Shown here piece after piece: positions 34,239 through 43,122 of a stretch of 64,000 nt of DNA. Location: NCBI GenBank assembly GCA_963660435.1, contig CAVKYI010000001.1:261783-325782 (forward strand), written 5' to 3'. Within the stretch, counting starts at the first letter, position 1, and each line of letters begins with the position of its first letter. The notes below the pieces were generated by a model. That model made no database searches, was not told the DNA's origin, and saw nothing but the letters and a program-made list of their open reading frames with translations. This DNA is from Hallerella sp963660435. Lineage in GTDB: Bacteria > Fibrobacterota > Fibrobacteria > Fibrobacterales > Fibrobacteraceae. Position numbers and translations under genes: made by a program.

Positions 34239-37200
34239 ATGGCTTTACACTTGAAATTTGCGTTGAATCTGGATACAATCGCGGACGAGATGATCGACCA
34301 GGTGTCGAAAGTATGGAACGATCCGTTCGATGCGCCGACCGTTATTTTTTCGGAATACAAGCTGGAGCAGTGGTTCCGCTTGCGCTGGCTAGAAAAGCGA
34401 GGCGTCCTTGCCAATCTGAACAGAAAATCCATCGACAAGTTCCTGATGGAAATCTTGATCGGGGATGATCCGAAGAAGAAAAAGCTTTCGGCGGATATGT
34501 TGCGCAACGTGATTCTTGCCTATTTGCAAAAAAAAGATGAATTGGGCAAGGCAAACTTTGAAAAGCTGGACGGACAGGTTTGCAAGTATCTGCTTGCCGG
34601 CGGAAATTCTATCGATGAACATCGACTCTTTGATTTTGCAAACAAGCTGTCTGGGCTTTTCCTGGAATACGAAACGAGCCGTCCGAGCGCGTTCTTGAGC
34701 GGGAGGCCCGGGATTTTGGACTGCTGGAAACAGGGAAACCTGAAACCGTTCTTTGTCGATAGAAATGGTCGCGAAGCGGAAAACGAAGGATGGGAACGGG
34801 AACTGTATTCGGCGATTTTTCACAATTCCGAAGACGGCGATTCGCTGCTGACAAAAGTTTTCAAGTCGGCGGAAAACGAATTCCTGACATTGCCGTTCTT
34901 GTACGAAGACTGTAAGCGTGGCGGCGGTTTTCGCATGAAGTCGAAGCAACCGGTCTTTATCCTGGGCCTTTCGGGAATGGGGCAGTTCTATCGCGTACTC
35001 TTTCAGGAATTCGCCAAGGAACACGAAGTGTATGCGTATATCCAGAATCCCTGCATGAAGTTCTGGGAAGACATGGAGTTTCGGAAGGCGAGCCTTGATG
35101 AAAAGTTCGCATTGGACGAAGAGTCCGAGGAACCCTTGAAGGAAGATGAAAACAGCTTGCTCAGGGCCTGGGGGCGCGCTGGTCGGGACAGCATCAAGCT
35201 CTGGAGCCTGGCGGACGACTATATCGGAGGTTTTCCGGACGACGTGGTGGAACCGTATGCAAGGGAAATCGGTTCGCACGATACTTTTCTGCATGAACTG
35301 CAATGGATGATCGCGAATCGCACGAACCAATCCGAAAAGCTCCCTTCTCTCTCGAAAGATGGAAGCTTGACGATTACGTCGGCGCCGAATCGTATCCGCG
35401 AAGTGGAAAACTTGCATTCGGAAATCTGCAAGCTGCTGGAAAAGGGAGAATCTGTCCGAAACATTCTTGTGGTGTCTCCGGTCCTTTCGGATTATCGTAC
35501 GGCGATCTTGCAGGTCTTCGACCAGAACGAAAAAGGGAGCAAGGATGGTGTCCATCTGCCCTTTGTCCTGGTGGATTCCGCTTCCAGGGAATCACTCGTC
35601 GCTGACGCCCTGGAACATTTGTTCGCTATCAAGAAAAGCAAATCGCTTTCCCGTTCCGATTTTTTCGCTCTTGTCCGCAATCCTGTCGTTCAGGCTGCGC
35701 AGGGGATCGATCCTTCCGAGATTTCCAATTGGGAAGGCTGGGTCAGCGGCATGAACATCTACCGCGATCATACGGCAAAGTCCAATGAAAAGGACGATTG
35801 GCTGTGTGGCGTTCGACGCCTGCTTCTCTCGCGCTTGACAAATTCTGTCGTCGGCGAATATATGCCTTACTCCGACATGGCTTCTTCTGTCGATCGTTCG
35901 CTGAATCGTTTTGCGGATTTGGTAAACGATCTGGAATGGCTTTGTCAAAAGGGAACATTTGTTTTTAAAGAGGAAATAGCGGAAATTCGAGAATTTTTCA
36001 GTCGCTGGCTTTTGCTAGGCGATGCGCCTGCCGGTCTTGGCGGCGAATCGATTGTATTTGCCTCGGTTCTTTCCGCGCTGGAAAACCTGAACTACCAGTT
36101 TGCAGCCGGTGCGGAGCGGATTTCCTGGGAAATTCTTTCGCAGACGTTGAACGAGGCCGCCCAAACTTCGGAATACAGTTGCGGAAGCCTGTTTGTCGGT
36201 GGAATTCCTTTTATGAAGTTCGCCCCGAACCGCACGATTCCGGTCCGTCATCTCTTCTTTTTGGGAGCGAACGCCAAGGATTTTCCGGGAACGAAGTCTT
36301 ACGATTCTCTGGACTTGCGCGAGTCCGTTCCGCGCTGGCCGGGTGACGATTCCTCCGTGGAAAAAAATCGCTACGCGTTCCTTTGCCAGCTGATGAGCAC
36401 GAGCGAAAGTTTTCACATCAGCTACCAGGGGATGTATTTGCCAAAGGACGAAGAACTTTATCCGTCTTCGGTGGTGAACGATTTGATTGCGGCTTCGAAA
36501 GAATCGCTCGAGACCTGTCTATTGACGCTCGACGAGACTCGGCCGAATTCGGAACTTTACACGGAACGGGAACGGCGCAACAAGCGGACGCTGGATTCCT
36601 TTGGCAAGGAGGAAAACGACAAGTGCATTTCCTTTGCGGAAAACTTGCCTTGGTCTTCCGAAAATTCCCGGAAGCCGCCGGAGCGGGTTTCGGATTATGA
36701 CATTCGAAAATTCCTGGAAGATCCGTTTGAATTCCAGGTGGCCCATGTGATAGATTGCGATAGGGTGGATGAAGATCCGGAAAAGATTTCCATGGAACCG
36801 ATTTCCATAGGAAACCTTGAACGTACTTCCTTGTTAAAAAAGTCGATCGCGCAAAAACTGGGAATTCCGGTGAATGAAAATGAACGCGTGAACAAGGAAT
36901 CGCTTCGCTTGCAGGGGACGTTGCCGTTTGGCGCTTTCGGCGAACGGAATTGGGAAGATTTGAATGAATGCGCCGAGAACTTTTGCATGCGGATTCGCGA
37001 AGAGTTCCCTTCGGCTGATTGGAATTTCCGGTCGGAAAAACTGGATGTCCTGTTGAAGGAATGGACGCTTACGGGTTTGGCTAGAATCTTGGCGGAAAAA
37101 AGGGGAAACCCAAATCGGCTTGTTCTGGTAGAAGTGAAAGAGAAGAACTTCAAAGTCGCTTCGATCCTTTCGGGATACGTTTTGGCTTTGGGACTGCTTG

Positions 37201-37640
37201 CCGCCAAGCGTTGTACGCAGGTTTCCGTTTGTCTTTTCGTTTCCGGTGGACAGAAGAAAAAGGATGAAATTGCTTTCGACCTGAAAACGCTTGAAATTGC
37301 CGTGGATGCGGTAGAAGCTGCAAATCGCTTGAATCTTCTATACGAAAAAATGTATGTGGAGAAATACCGGAAAATCGTTCCGCTGTCTTTGTACGAAGAC
37401 AAGGAAATCAAGACTCCGCGTCTTTTAAGCAAAAAATTGGAAATGTCATGGAAATATTTTGACGGGAAAGACCTTTTTGATTTGCATCGTAAGGGATTTT
37501 CCGGGTTTTCTGAAGATGATTTTGAAAGGGAATGGAACGAGGCGAAAGAAAATATGCTCGCTTTGATGCCGGAAATCGGCACTTTCATGCAACAGGCGGA
37601 AATGGAAAAAACGACAAAGGGTAAAAAGAAGGTTGGCTGA
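34239..37640 (+). CDS. recC: Exodeoxyribonuclease V gamma subunit (RecC)
   Basis: This 1133-residue subunit has the RecC pattern. There is an inactive helicase-like N-terminal half (EYKLEQWFRLRWLEKRGVLA), then the segment LGLSGMGQFYRVLFQEFAKE followed by HEVYAYIQNPCMKFWEDM, which is characteristic of the family. Later blocks are REVENLHSEICKLL and RHLFFLGANAKDFPG. Domain 3 is nuclease-like. In RecBCD, RecC splits the duplex and recognises Chi. The Chi sequence in this lineage cannot be inferred. A ribosome binding site (CAGGA) precedes the ATG at 34239, and a TATATT lies at 34209-34214. recB begins 1 nt after the stop, and recD follows, so this is a C-B-D operon. Confidence 0.92.
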   Translation: MALHLKFALNLDTIADEMIDQVSKVWNDPFDAPTVIFSEYKLEQWFRLRWLEKRGVLANLNRKSIDKFLMEILIGDDPKKKKLSADMLRNVILAYLQKKDELGKANFEKLDGQVCKYLLAGGNSIDEHRLFDFANKLSGLFLEYETSRPSAFLSGRPGILDCWKQGNLKPFFVDRNGREAENEGWERELYSAIFHNSEDGDSLLTKVFKSAENEFLTLPFLYEDCKRGGGFRMKSKQPVFILGLSGMGQFYRVLFQEFAKEHEVYAYIQNPCMKFWEDMEFRKASLDEKFALDEESEEPLKEDENSLLRAWGRAGRDSIKLWSLADDYIGGFPDDVVEPYAREIGSHDTFLHELQWMIANRTNQSEKLPSLSKDGSLTITSAPNRIREVENLHSEICKLLEKGESVRNILVVSPVLSDYRTAILQVFDQNEKGSKDGVHLPFVLVDSASRESLVADALEHLFAIKKSKSLSRSDFFALVRNPVVQAAQGIDPSEISNWEGWVSGMNIYRDHTAKSNEKDDWLCGVRRLLLSRLTNSVVGEYMPYSDMASSVDRSLNRFADLVNDLEWLCQKGTFVFKEEIAEIREFFSRWLLLGDAPAGLGGESIVFASVLSALENLNYQFAAGAERISWEILSQTLNEAAQTSEYSCGSLFVGGIPFMKFAPNRTIPVRHLFFLGANAKDFPGTKSYDSLDLRESVPRWPGDDSSVEKNRYAFLCQLMSTSESFHISYQGMYLPKDEELYPSSVVNDLIAASKESLETCLLTLDETRPNSELYTERERRNKRTLDSFGKEENDKCISFAENLPWSSENSRKPPERVSDYDIRKFLEDPFEFQVAHVIDCDRVDEDPEKISMEPISIGNLERTSLLKKSIAQKLGIPVNENERVNKESLRLQGTLPFGAFGERNWEDLNECAENFCMRIREEFPSADWNFRSEKLDVLLKEWTLTGLARILAEKRGNPNRLVLVEVKEKNFKVASILSGYVLALGLLAAKRCTQVSVCLFVSGGQKKKDEIAFDLKTLEIAVDAVEAANRLNLLYEKMYVEKYRKIVPLSLYEDKEIKTPRLLSKKLEMSWKYFDGKDLFDLHRKGFSGFSEDDFEREWNEAKENMLALMPEIGTFMQQAEMEKTTKGKKKVG

Positions 37641-37641
37641 A

Positions 37642-40600
37642 ATGACGAAAAGATTCGATATCCAAAAGTTCAAACTATCCCTTGATTTTTGCATTGAAGC
37701 GTCGGCGGGAACCGGGAAAACGTACACGATCCGAAAAATCGTGTCGAAACTCGTGGAATCGGGGATTCCGCTTTCGAAGATTTTGCTGGTGACCTATACG
37801 GAAAAGGCCGCGGGAGAACTGCGCGATCGCATTCGAAAGGAAATGCTCGAAAACAAAGGCCCGGCGTTTGAACGGGCGCTTTCCGAAGTAGATAATGCGC
37901 CGATTGGAACGATTCACTCCTTTTGCCAAAAGACGCTTCGCGATTTTGCGTATGAAGCGGATGTTCCCTTTGCGATGGGAATGGTCGGAAATGATGCCGT
38001 TTCCGATTTGATCGATCGGCTTTTACGCGATGAATGGGCGGAGGAAATTGCGGAAAACAATTTAAACGCAAATACCGTGCGTGCACGGATGATTTCGACG
38101 ATTGGCGCTTTTTCCGAGGGAATGGAAATCCCTGCTGCCAAATACTGGAAGGTCTTGCAGGATCATTCGGATGAAAAGTACGAAGCCCTTCCGCGTTCAA
38201 ATGCGAAGACTTCGACGGAATATACCATTTCGAGTTTGATGCAAAACATTCGAAACGGCAAAGTGAACGCAACAAATAGCGGCTCTGTGTTTTTAAAATT
38301 CAATTCTCCGGAAGTGGAAAAAGCGGTCCATTATTTTGTGAAGGATGGCGGTCAAATGACGGATGAATCGCTGTTTGTCTTTTCCCATTTGCCGAATGTA
38401 TTTCAGAGGTTTCAAAAGCAAAAACGCGATGATAAATTGCAGTCGTTTGACGATATGATTCACCAGGTGCGCAATGCGGTCGTTTCTCCATACGGTTCGG
38501 AGACGTCGCTTTGCCGCAAATTGCGCAGCACTTACCGCTATGCCATCATCGATGAATTTCAGGATACGAACCAGGACCAGTGGGATATTTTTAAAACGGT
38601 TTTTTTAGAAAGCCCCGAGAATCACATCATTGTCGTCGGCGATCCGAAACAGTCCATCTATTCTTTCCAAGGGGCGGATTTAAGCGTTTATTTTTCAGCG
38701 AGGGACGAAATCGCTCAAAGGGGAGACTGTTGCGTTTTGGATACGAACTATCGCTCGACGGATGCGATGGTGAACGCTTGTAACGAAATGTTCTCCGCTT
38801 CTTTTTTTGACGGAAATCGCTTGGAATTTGAAAGTTCAAATCCCTGTGGGAAAATCAAGCTCCCGCTTTGGAATGGCGAAAGGTTAAAGCCGATTCAGGC
38901 TGCGGAGAATGCGAACGCGGAAACATTTGCCAAGTATGCGGTTTCGCGGATTGTTGATTTTATTTCGATGCAAAACGGAAAAACGGCTCTGCAAATTTTT
39001 GACAAGGAAACGGGTGACTATGTCAATCTGAAATTGTCCAACATCGCGGTTTTGGCCAAGAGCCGCTCGGAAATGGAAAATATCGAATCGATGATGACAT
39101 GGGTGGGCATTCCATTTGTACGTTACAAAGATTCGAACTTGTTCAAAGGCCGGGAATCGGGTCAATGGATTGCGCTGTTTAAAGCGCTAAATGTTCCCGA
39201 TTTTACGGGGAGAAATCGCGGTGTCTTGAATGCGGTGTTGGTATCGGATTTTTTCCGCATTCCGCTTTCAAAAGTCGAGAACGATGTGTTTGAAAACCCG
39301 AATTCGAAAATAGCCTTGCTGTTCGCAAAGTGGCGTTCCCTTGTGGAAAGAAATCGCTTTGCCGAATTGCAGGAAAGCGTTTATGCGGAAACGCAAATCG
39401 ATCGGTATCTTTGCGACAGTTCCAAGTTGCAGTCCCTGGCAAAGTTCAAACAGGTCGGTGCTTACGCTTTTGATTATCTGATCAATCATCGGGTAACCTT
39501 GGAAGAGCTTATTAAACATCTGGAAGGTCTTTCCCTTTCGACGGAAGATACGGATGACGAGGATGGCAACTTGGTGTCTCGGGGAAGCGACTTTGACGCA
39601 GTGCAGGTGATGACGATTCATGCGTCCAAGGGATTGCAGTTTCCTGTTGTCGTTTCTGTCGCCGGGTTTAAGGGCCTCAACAAAAGCGCTTCGGGACCTT
39701 TTGTGTGCAAAACGGAATCCGGGAAAATACTGGGCTTGGATAAAAAAGCGAAGAGCGATCGCCAAAAAGAGGAACGGGAAGAATGGTGTAGGTTGTTCTA
39801 TGTGGATTATACGCGTGCGGAATCGATTCTGCTTTTACCGTTTCCTGAAAAGCCTAAAACAGAATTGGATTTTTTGGTGAAGACGCAGGGGGCGATTTCT
39901 GCAAATTACATCGAAAAGAATAACCATTGGACGGTTGAATCGGCGAATGAAAACTGGCATCCTTTGGAATTGAAAAAAAAGGTTGGTGAATTTTTAAATG
40001 CGTCCAGGAAAAATTCCGATGAAACGGCTTATCCCGATGCGATTCGGTTTATGCAGTCCCTTGGCTCCAAAAGCGTTTTCCAACATTCGTATTCGTCTTT
40101 GGCGGGAAAGCTGAGGGAAGGTGAAGACGCCGTGACCACGGAAAACGGGAAGTTGCTGAACAGGCAAGCATCGGATGAAGCGGAATCAAGAGGCGCGGTC
40201 AAAACGGTTATCGTCGATCCAAATCCCGTTCGGATTCTTTCCGATGATTCTCGGATGGTTCTGGAAAATGCTCTCTCCGGTATCGAGAATTTTCCCCGTG
40301 GCAGCAAACTCGGCAATGCGCTGCACCAAACTTTTGAACAAATGGATTTTGAAAAAATCGGCGAAATGGAAAATGCCGAAGCGGCGATTCAAGATTTGGA
40401 TTTCAGAACGCTTATCGAGGAACAGTTCAAGTCCCAGAATTTCGCAATCGATGAACATCCGGATTGGATCAAGCAGTCGGCGCATTTTGCATGGAATACG
40501 ATGAACGCGAAACTTCCGGAAATTCGCGGTGGAATCGCTACGGGCGGCGAATTTTCCCTTAAGGAACTTTCCGCCGAAAAGCGCAAGGCGGAAATGGCGT

Positions 40601-41022
40601 TCCAGATGAACGCTCTGGGATTCGGGGAAAACGCCTTGCATAGTTTCTGCAAGGGGTTTATGGACCTGCTTTTTGTCCGCGGCGAGTATTATTCCATTCT
40701 CGACTGGAAATCGGACGTTCTGGAAAACTACGGCGTCGGCGATTCTACCGTGGACGGTACGATGAAAAAGGTCGATGATGAATATGCCGTTCAGCGCGTG
40801 CTGTATTCCTACTGTCTTGTCCAATGGCTCAAGTCGTTTGGAAAGTTCGGAACAGACGAAGAAGAGATTTTCCAAAAGCATTTCGGCGGAGTCTATTATG
40901 TGTTTTTCCGCGGATGTCGCGCGGAAGAATCAAGCGGACTTTACGCCCAGACATGGAAAGACTATGCGGAGCTTTCGGCTGCCTTTAAAAACGTTAAATC
41001 ACTGATGGCAAAAGCAAGATAG
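37642..41022 (+). CDS. recB: Exodeoxyribonuclease V beta subunit (RecB)
   Basis: RecB is the 3'-5' helicase and nuclease of RecBCD, which repairs double-strand breaks and degrades foreign linear DNA. The 1126-residue product has UvrD-family motifs: Walker A IEASAGTGKTYTIRKI (about residue 22), IIDEFQDTNQDQWDIF (motif II), VGDPKQSIYSFQGADL (motif III), VMTIHASKGLQFPVVV (motif V) and VDYTRAESILLLPF (motif VI). The C-terminal nuclease is intact: GNALHQTFEQMDF, GFMDLLFVRGEYYSILDWKSD. The ATG at 37642 with AGAAGG upstream is preferred over a TTG at 37633 that overlaps recC. Confidence 0.95.
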   Translation: MTKRFDIQKFKLSLDFCIEASAGTGKTYTIRKIVSKLVESGIPLSKILLVTYTEKAAGELRDRIRKEMLENKGPAFERALSEVDNAPIGTIHSFCQKTLRDFAYEADVPFAMGMVGNDAVSDLIDRLLRDEWAEEIAENNLNANTVRARMISTIGAFSEGMEIPAAKYWKVLQDHSDEKYEALPRSNAKTSTEYTISSLMQNIRNGKVNATNSGSVFLKFNSPEVEKAVHYFVKDGGQMTDESLFVFSHLPNVFQRFQKQKRDDKLQSFDDMIHQVRNAVVSPYGSETSLCRKLRSTYRYAIIDEFQDTNQDQWDIFKTVFLESPENHIIVVGDPKQSIYSFQGADLSVYFSARDEIAQRGDCCVLDTNYRSTDAMVNACNEMFSASFFDGNRLEFESSNPCGKIKLPLWNGERLKPIQAAENANAETFAKYAVSRIVDFISMQNGKTALQIFDKETGDYVNLKLSNIAVLAKSRSEMENIESMMTWVGIPFVRYKDSNLFKGRESGQWIALFKALNVPDFTGRNRGVLNAVLVSDFFRIPLSKVENDVFENPNSKIALLFAKWRSLVERNRFAELQESVYAETQIDRYLCDSSKLQSLAKFKQVGAYAFDYLINHRVTLEELIKHLEGLSLSTEDTDDEDGNLVSRGSDFDAVQVMTIHASKGLQFPVVVSVAGFKGLNKSASGPFVCKTESGKILGLDKKAKSDRQKEEREEWCRLFYVDYTRAESILLLPFPEKPKTELDFLVKTQGAISANYIEKNNHWTVESANENWHPLELKKKVGEFLNASRKNSDETAYPDAIRFMQSLGSKSVFQHSYSSLAGKLREGEDAVTTENGKLLNRQASDEAESRGAVKTVIVDPNPVRILSDDSRMVLENALSGIENFPRGSKLGNALHQTFEQMDFEKIGEMENAEAAIQDLDFRTLIEEQFKSQNFAIDEHPDWIKQSAHFAWNTMNAKLPEIRGGIATGGEFSLKELSAEKRKAEMAFQMNALGFGENALHSFCKGFMDLLFVRGEYYSILDWKSDVLENYGVGDSTVDGTMKKVDDEYAVQRVLYSYCLVQWLKSFGKFGTDEEEIFQKHFGGVYYVFFRGCRAEESSGLYAQTWKDYAELSAAFKNVKSLMAKAR

Positions 41023-41033
41023 GGAGATTTTGG

Positions 41034-43067
41034 ATGACAATGATTACAGAAACTCTAGAGGAATTTTTTGATTCGCTGCGAGAAATGCGCGGAACGCAAC
41101 CGCTCGATCTGAAACTGGTGAAGCTCCTAACGGAATTGCAGCCGAAACTTTCCTTGGATGCGCAAAAAGTCTTACTCGTTTATTTTTCGCTGTTAAGCGA
41201 TGGCAATACCTGCGTTTCGTTAAATCCTCGGAATCTGCTCGCCAAGTGGGCTTTCAAGTGGGACGGCTTGAAAACGCAGAAAGAATCGCTACTTGCCGAA
41301 GAGAAAGCGGAAAAATTCCGGGATGCGGAAGAGTTCTTCCCGATTTTCGAAAGGGGCTGCGCAGACCTGAACGCCCTTTCGACCGTTTGTGAAGAGAACG
41401 CGGACGCTTCGGGGAGGAAATGCCTTGAAAACATTCCTCTCTGCGTGGAATTTCGAGAAAACGAACCTTTCCTTTTCGCGGATAAATATTGGAAGGCTAA
41501 GAAATCGATTTTGCGCATTTTTGGAAATACATCGGAAAGGGCAGTTTTTAGAAAAGATGCCAATATCTTGACGGAACCTGCCGATAGTTCGCTGGATTTT
41601 GGAAACTTTCCGCTGAAAGCCGCACAGGAAAACGCTGTCCGTTGCGGAGAGAAAAACAATCTGATTGTCACGGGCGGACCGGGAACGGGCAAGACGACGG
41701 TTGTCCAATTCTTGCTCTGGAATCTTTTCAGGCGGGAGCCCGAGAAACTGAACTGGTCGCTTTACTTTGTCGCCCCGAGCGGCAAGGCGGCAAACCGTCT
41801 GGGCGACGTAAGGAATCTGGACGATATATCCGATGCGGAAAAAAATTCCCATCCAGAGATTGTGGATAAATTCAAGAGTGTCGAAGGGCAGACCCTGCAT
41901 CGACTGCTCAAGTTCAACCCATCGAAGAACGCTTTCCACTACAACGGAAACAACCGCTTGCCGGACCGGTCCCTCTTTGTCGTCGATGAAGCGAGCATGA
42001 TCGACGTGACGCTCTTTGCCGCGTTTCTCGAAGCGCTTCCGGAAGACACCGCAAAGTATCGACTGTTCGTTCTAGGCGACAGGAACCAGTTGCCGTCTGT
42101 AGAAGCGGGAGCCGTTCTTGGCGAAGTCCTGGGAATTCGACCGGACGCGACGGTGGAACTTACCGAATCGAACCGTTTTCCGGACGATTCGCGGGTTGGA
42201 CGCTTCGCCAAGGCTATCCAGCAAGAAGAAGACGCGTCGCTTGAAAGTTCCATTGCGGAATGTGGAGGCATGGAATCTTTTGAAGCGAAATCGGATCTAT
42301 GGAAAAGTGCGGAAAACGCAGTCCGGTTCGTTTCGCTTTTTAAGAAAGACGAAGACATTCGGAAAAAGGATGCGGAAGAAAGAATCGGGAAAATTCTTGA
42401 CCGGTGGCGCCAGGCGTTTCTCGAAGATCTTTTTGACTTGGCGGAAAAGGTTCATCCGGAAAATTCGGAAATTTCGACTGTGGAACGGAACGCTCGGGAA
42501 AATCTTTGGCGGACCGCCGAACGGGCGCGCATCCTTTCGGCGGAAAGGCGCGGTGTGCAGGGTGTCGAAACGCTTAACCGTACGCTTTGCCGGTGTATCC
42601 GGAAAAGGCTTTCCGATAAAGGAAGGTCTTTCCATGAAGCGAACAGTCCTTATTTCCCCGGACAGATTCTGATGTTTACGAGGAACCAGGCCGATTTCAA
42701 GCTTTTCAACGGGGATTCGGGAATCGTCGTAAAGAGTGCCGACTGCATCGACTATCTGATGGTGAAACTTGGCGGGGAATATTTTTGCTACCCGCTTTCG
42801 CTGTTCCCGAGCGATTCTCTCGAAACGGCCTTTGCGATTACGATTCACAAGTCGCAAGGTTCGGGCTACGAGAATATTCTCGTGTTCCTCCCCTTGCAAG
42901 GCGGTCATCCGCTTTTAAACCGTCAAATCCTCTATACGGGCGTGACCCGTGTCAAGATGAGCGGGAAAAATCCGGGAAGCCTCACCCTCGTCGCCTCGAG
43001 GGAGCGCCTGTTCGAAGCTCGGCAACGGCTGATTGTCCGCGATACGGGAATCTGGATGGACAGCTAG
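41034..43067 (+). CDS. recD: Exodeoxyribonuclease V alpha subunit (RecD)
   Basis: RecD is the 5'-3' superfamily 1B helicase of RecBCD. The 677-residue protein has an N-terminal helical domain (LDLKLVKLLTELQPKLSLDA). Walker A is LIVTGGPGTGKTTVVQFLL (about residue 215). Walker B is RSLFVVDEASMIDVTLFAAF, motif III is FVLGDRNQLPSVEAGAVLG, and the C-terminal motif V/VI block is FAITIHKSQGSGYENILVFL then ILYTGVTRVK. A GGGAG element lies about 9 nt before the ATG and 11 nt separate it from recB. It completes an apparently functional RecBCD set. Confidence 0.95.
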   Translation: MTMITETLEEFFDSLREMRGTQPLDLKLVKLLTELQPKLSLDAQKVLLVYFSLLSDGNTCVSLNPRNLLAKWAFKWDGLKTQKESLLAEEKAEKFRDAEEFFPIFERGCADLNALSTVCEENADASGRKCLENIPLCVEFRENEPFLFADKYWKAKKSILRIFGNTSERAVFRKDANILTEPADSSLDFGNFPLKAAQENAVRCGEKNNLIVTGGPGTGKTTVVQFLLWNLFRREPEKLNWSLYFVAPSGKAANRLGDVRNLDDISDAEKNSHPEIVDKFKSVEGQTLHRLLKFNPSKNAFHYNGNNRLPDRSLFVVDEASMIDVTLFAAFLEALPEDTAKYRLFVLGDRNQLPSVEAGAVLGEVLGIRPDATVELTESNRFPDDSRVGRFAKAIQQEEDASLESSIAECGGMESFEAKSDLWKSAENAVRFVSLFKKDEDIRKKDAEERIGKILDRWRQAFLEDLFDLAEKVHPENSEISTVERNARENLWRTAERARILSAERRGVQGVETLNRTLCRCIRKRLSDKGRSFHEANSPYFPGQILMFTRNQADFKLFNGDSGIVVKSADCIDYLMVKLGGEYFCYPLSLFPSDSLETAFAITIHKSQGSGYENILVFLPLQGGHPLLNRQILYTGVTRVKMSGKNPGSLTLVASRERLFEARQRLIVRDTGIWMDS

Positions 43068-43122
43068 TGTTGCCGAATGCAAACGGGGAATATATCTTTC
43101 CGATAAAAGAAAGGAGAAACCT

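Noticed and set aside
34239..43067. AddAB-type nuclease-helicase instead of RecBCD
   Set aside because: Three genes are present, the third has RecD superfamily 1B motifs, and the first has the RecC family segment, so RecBCD fits better.
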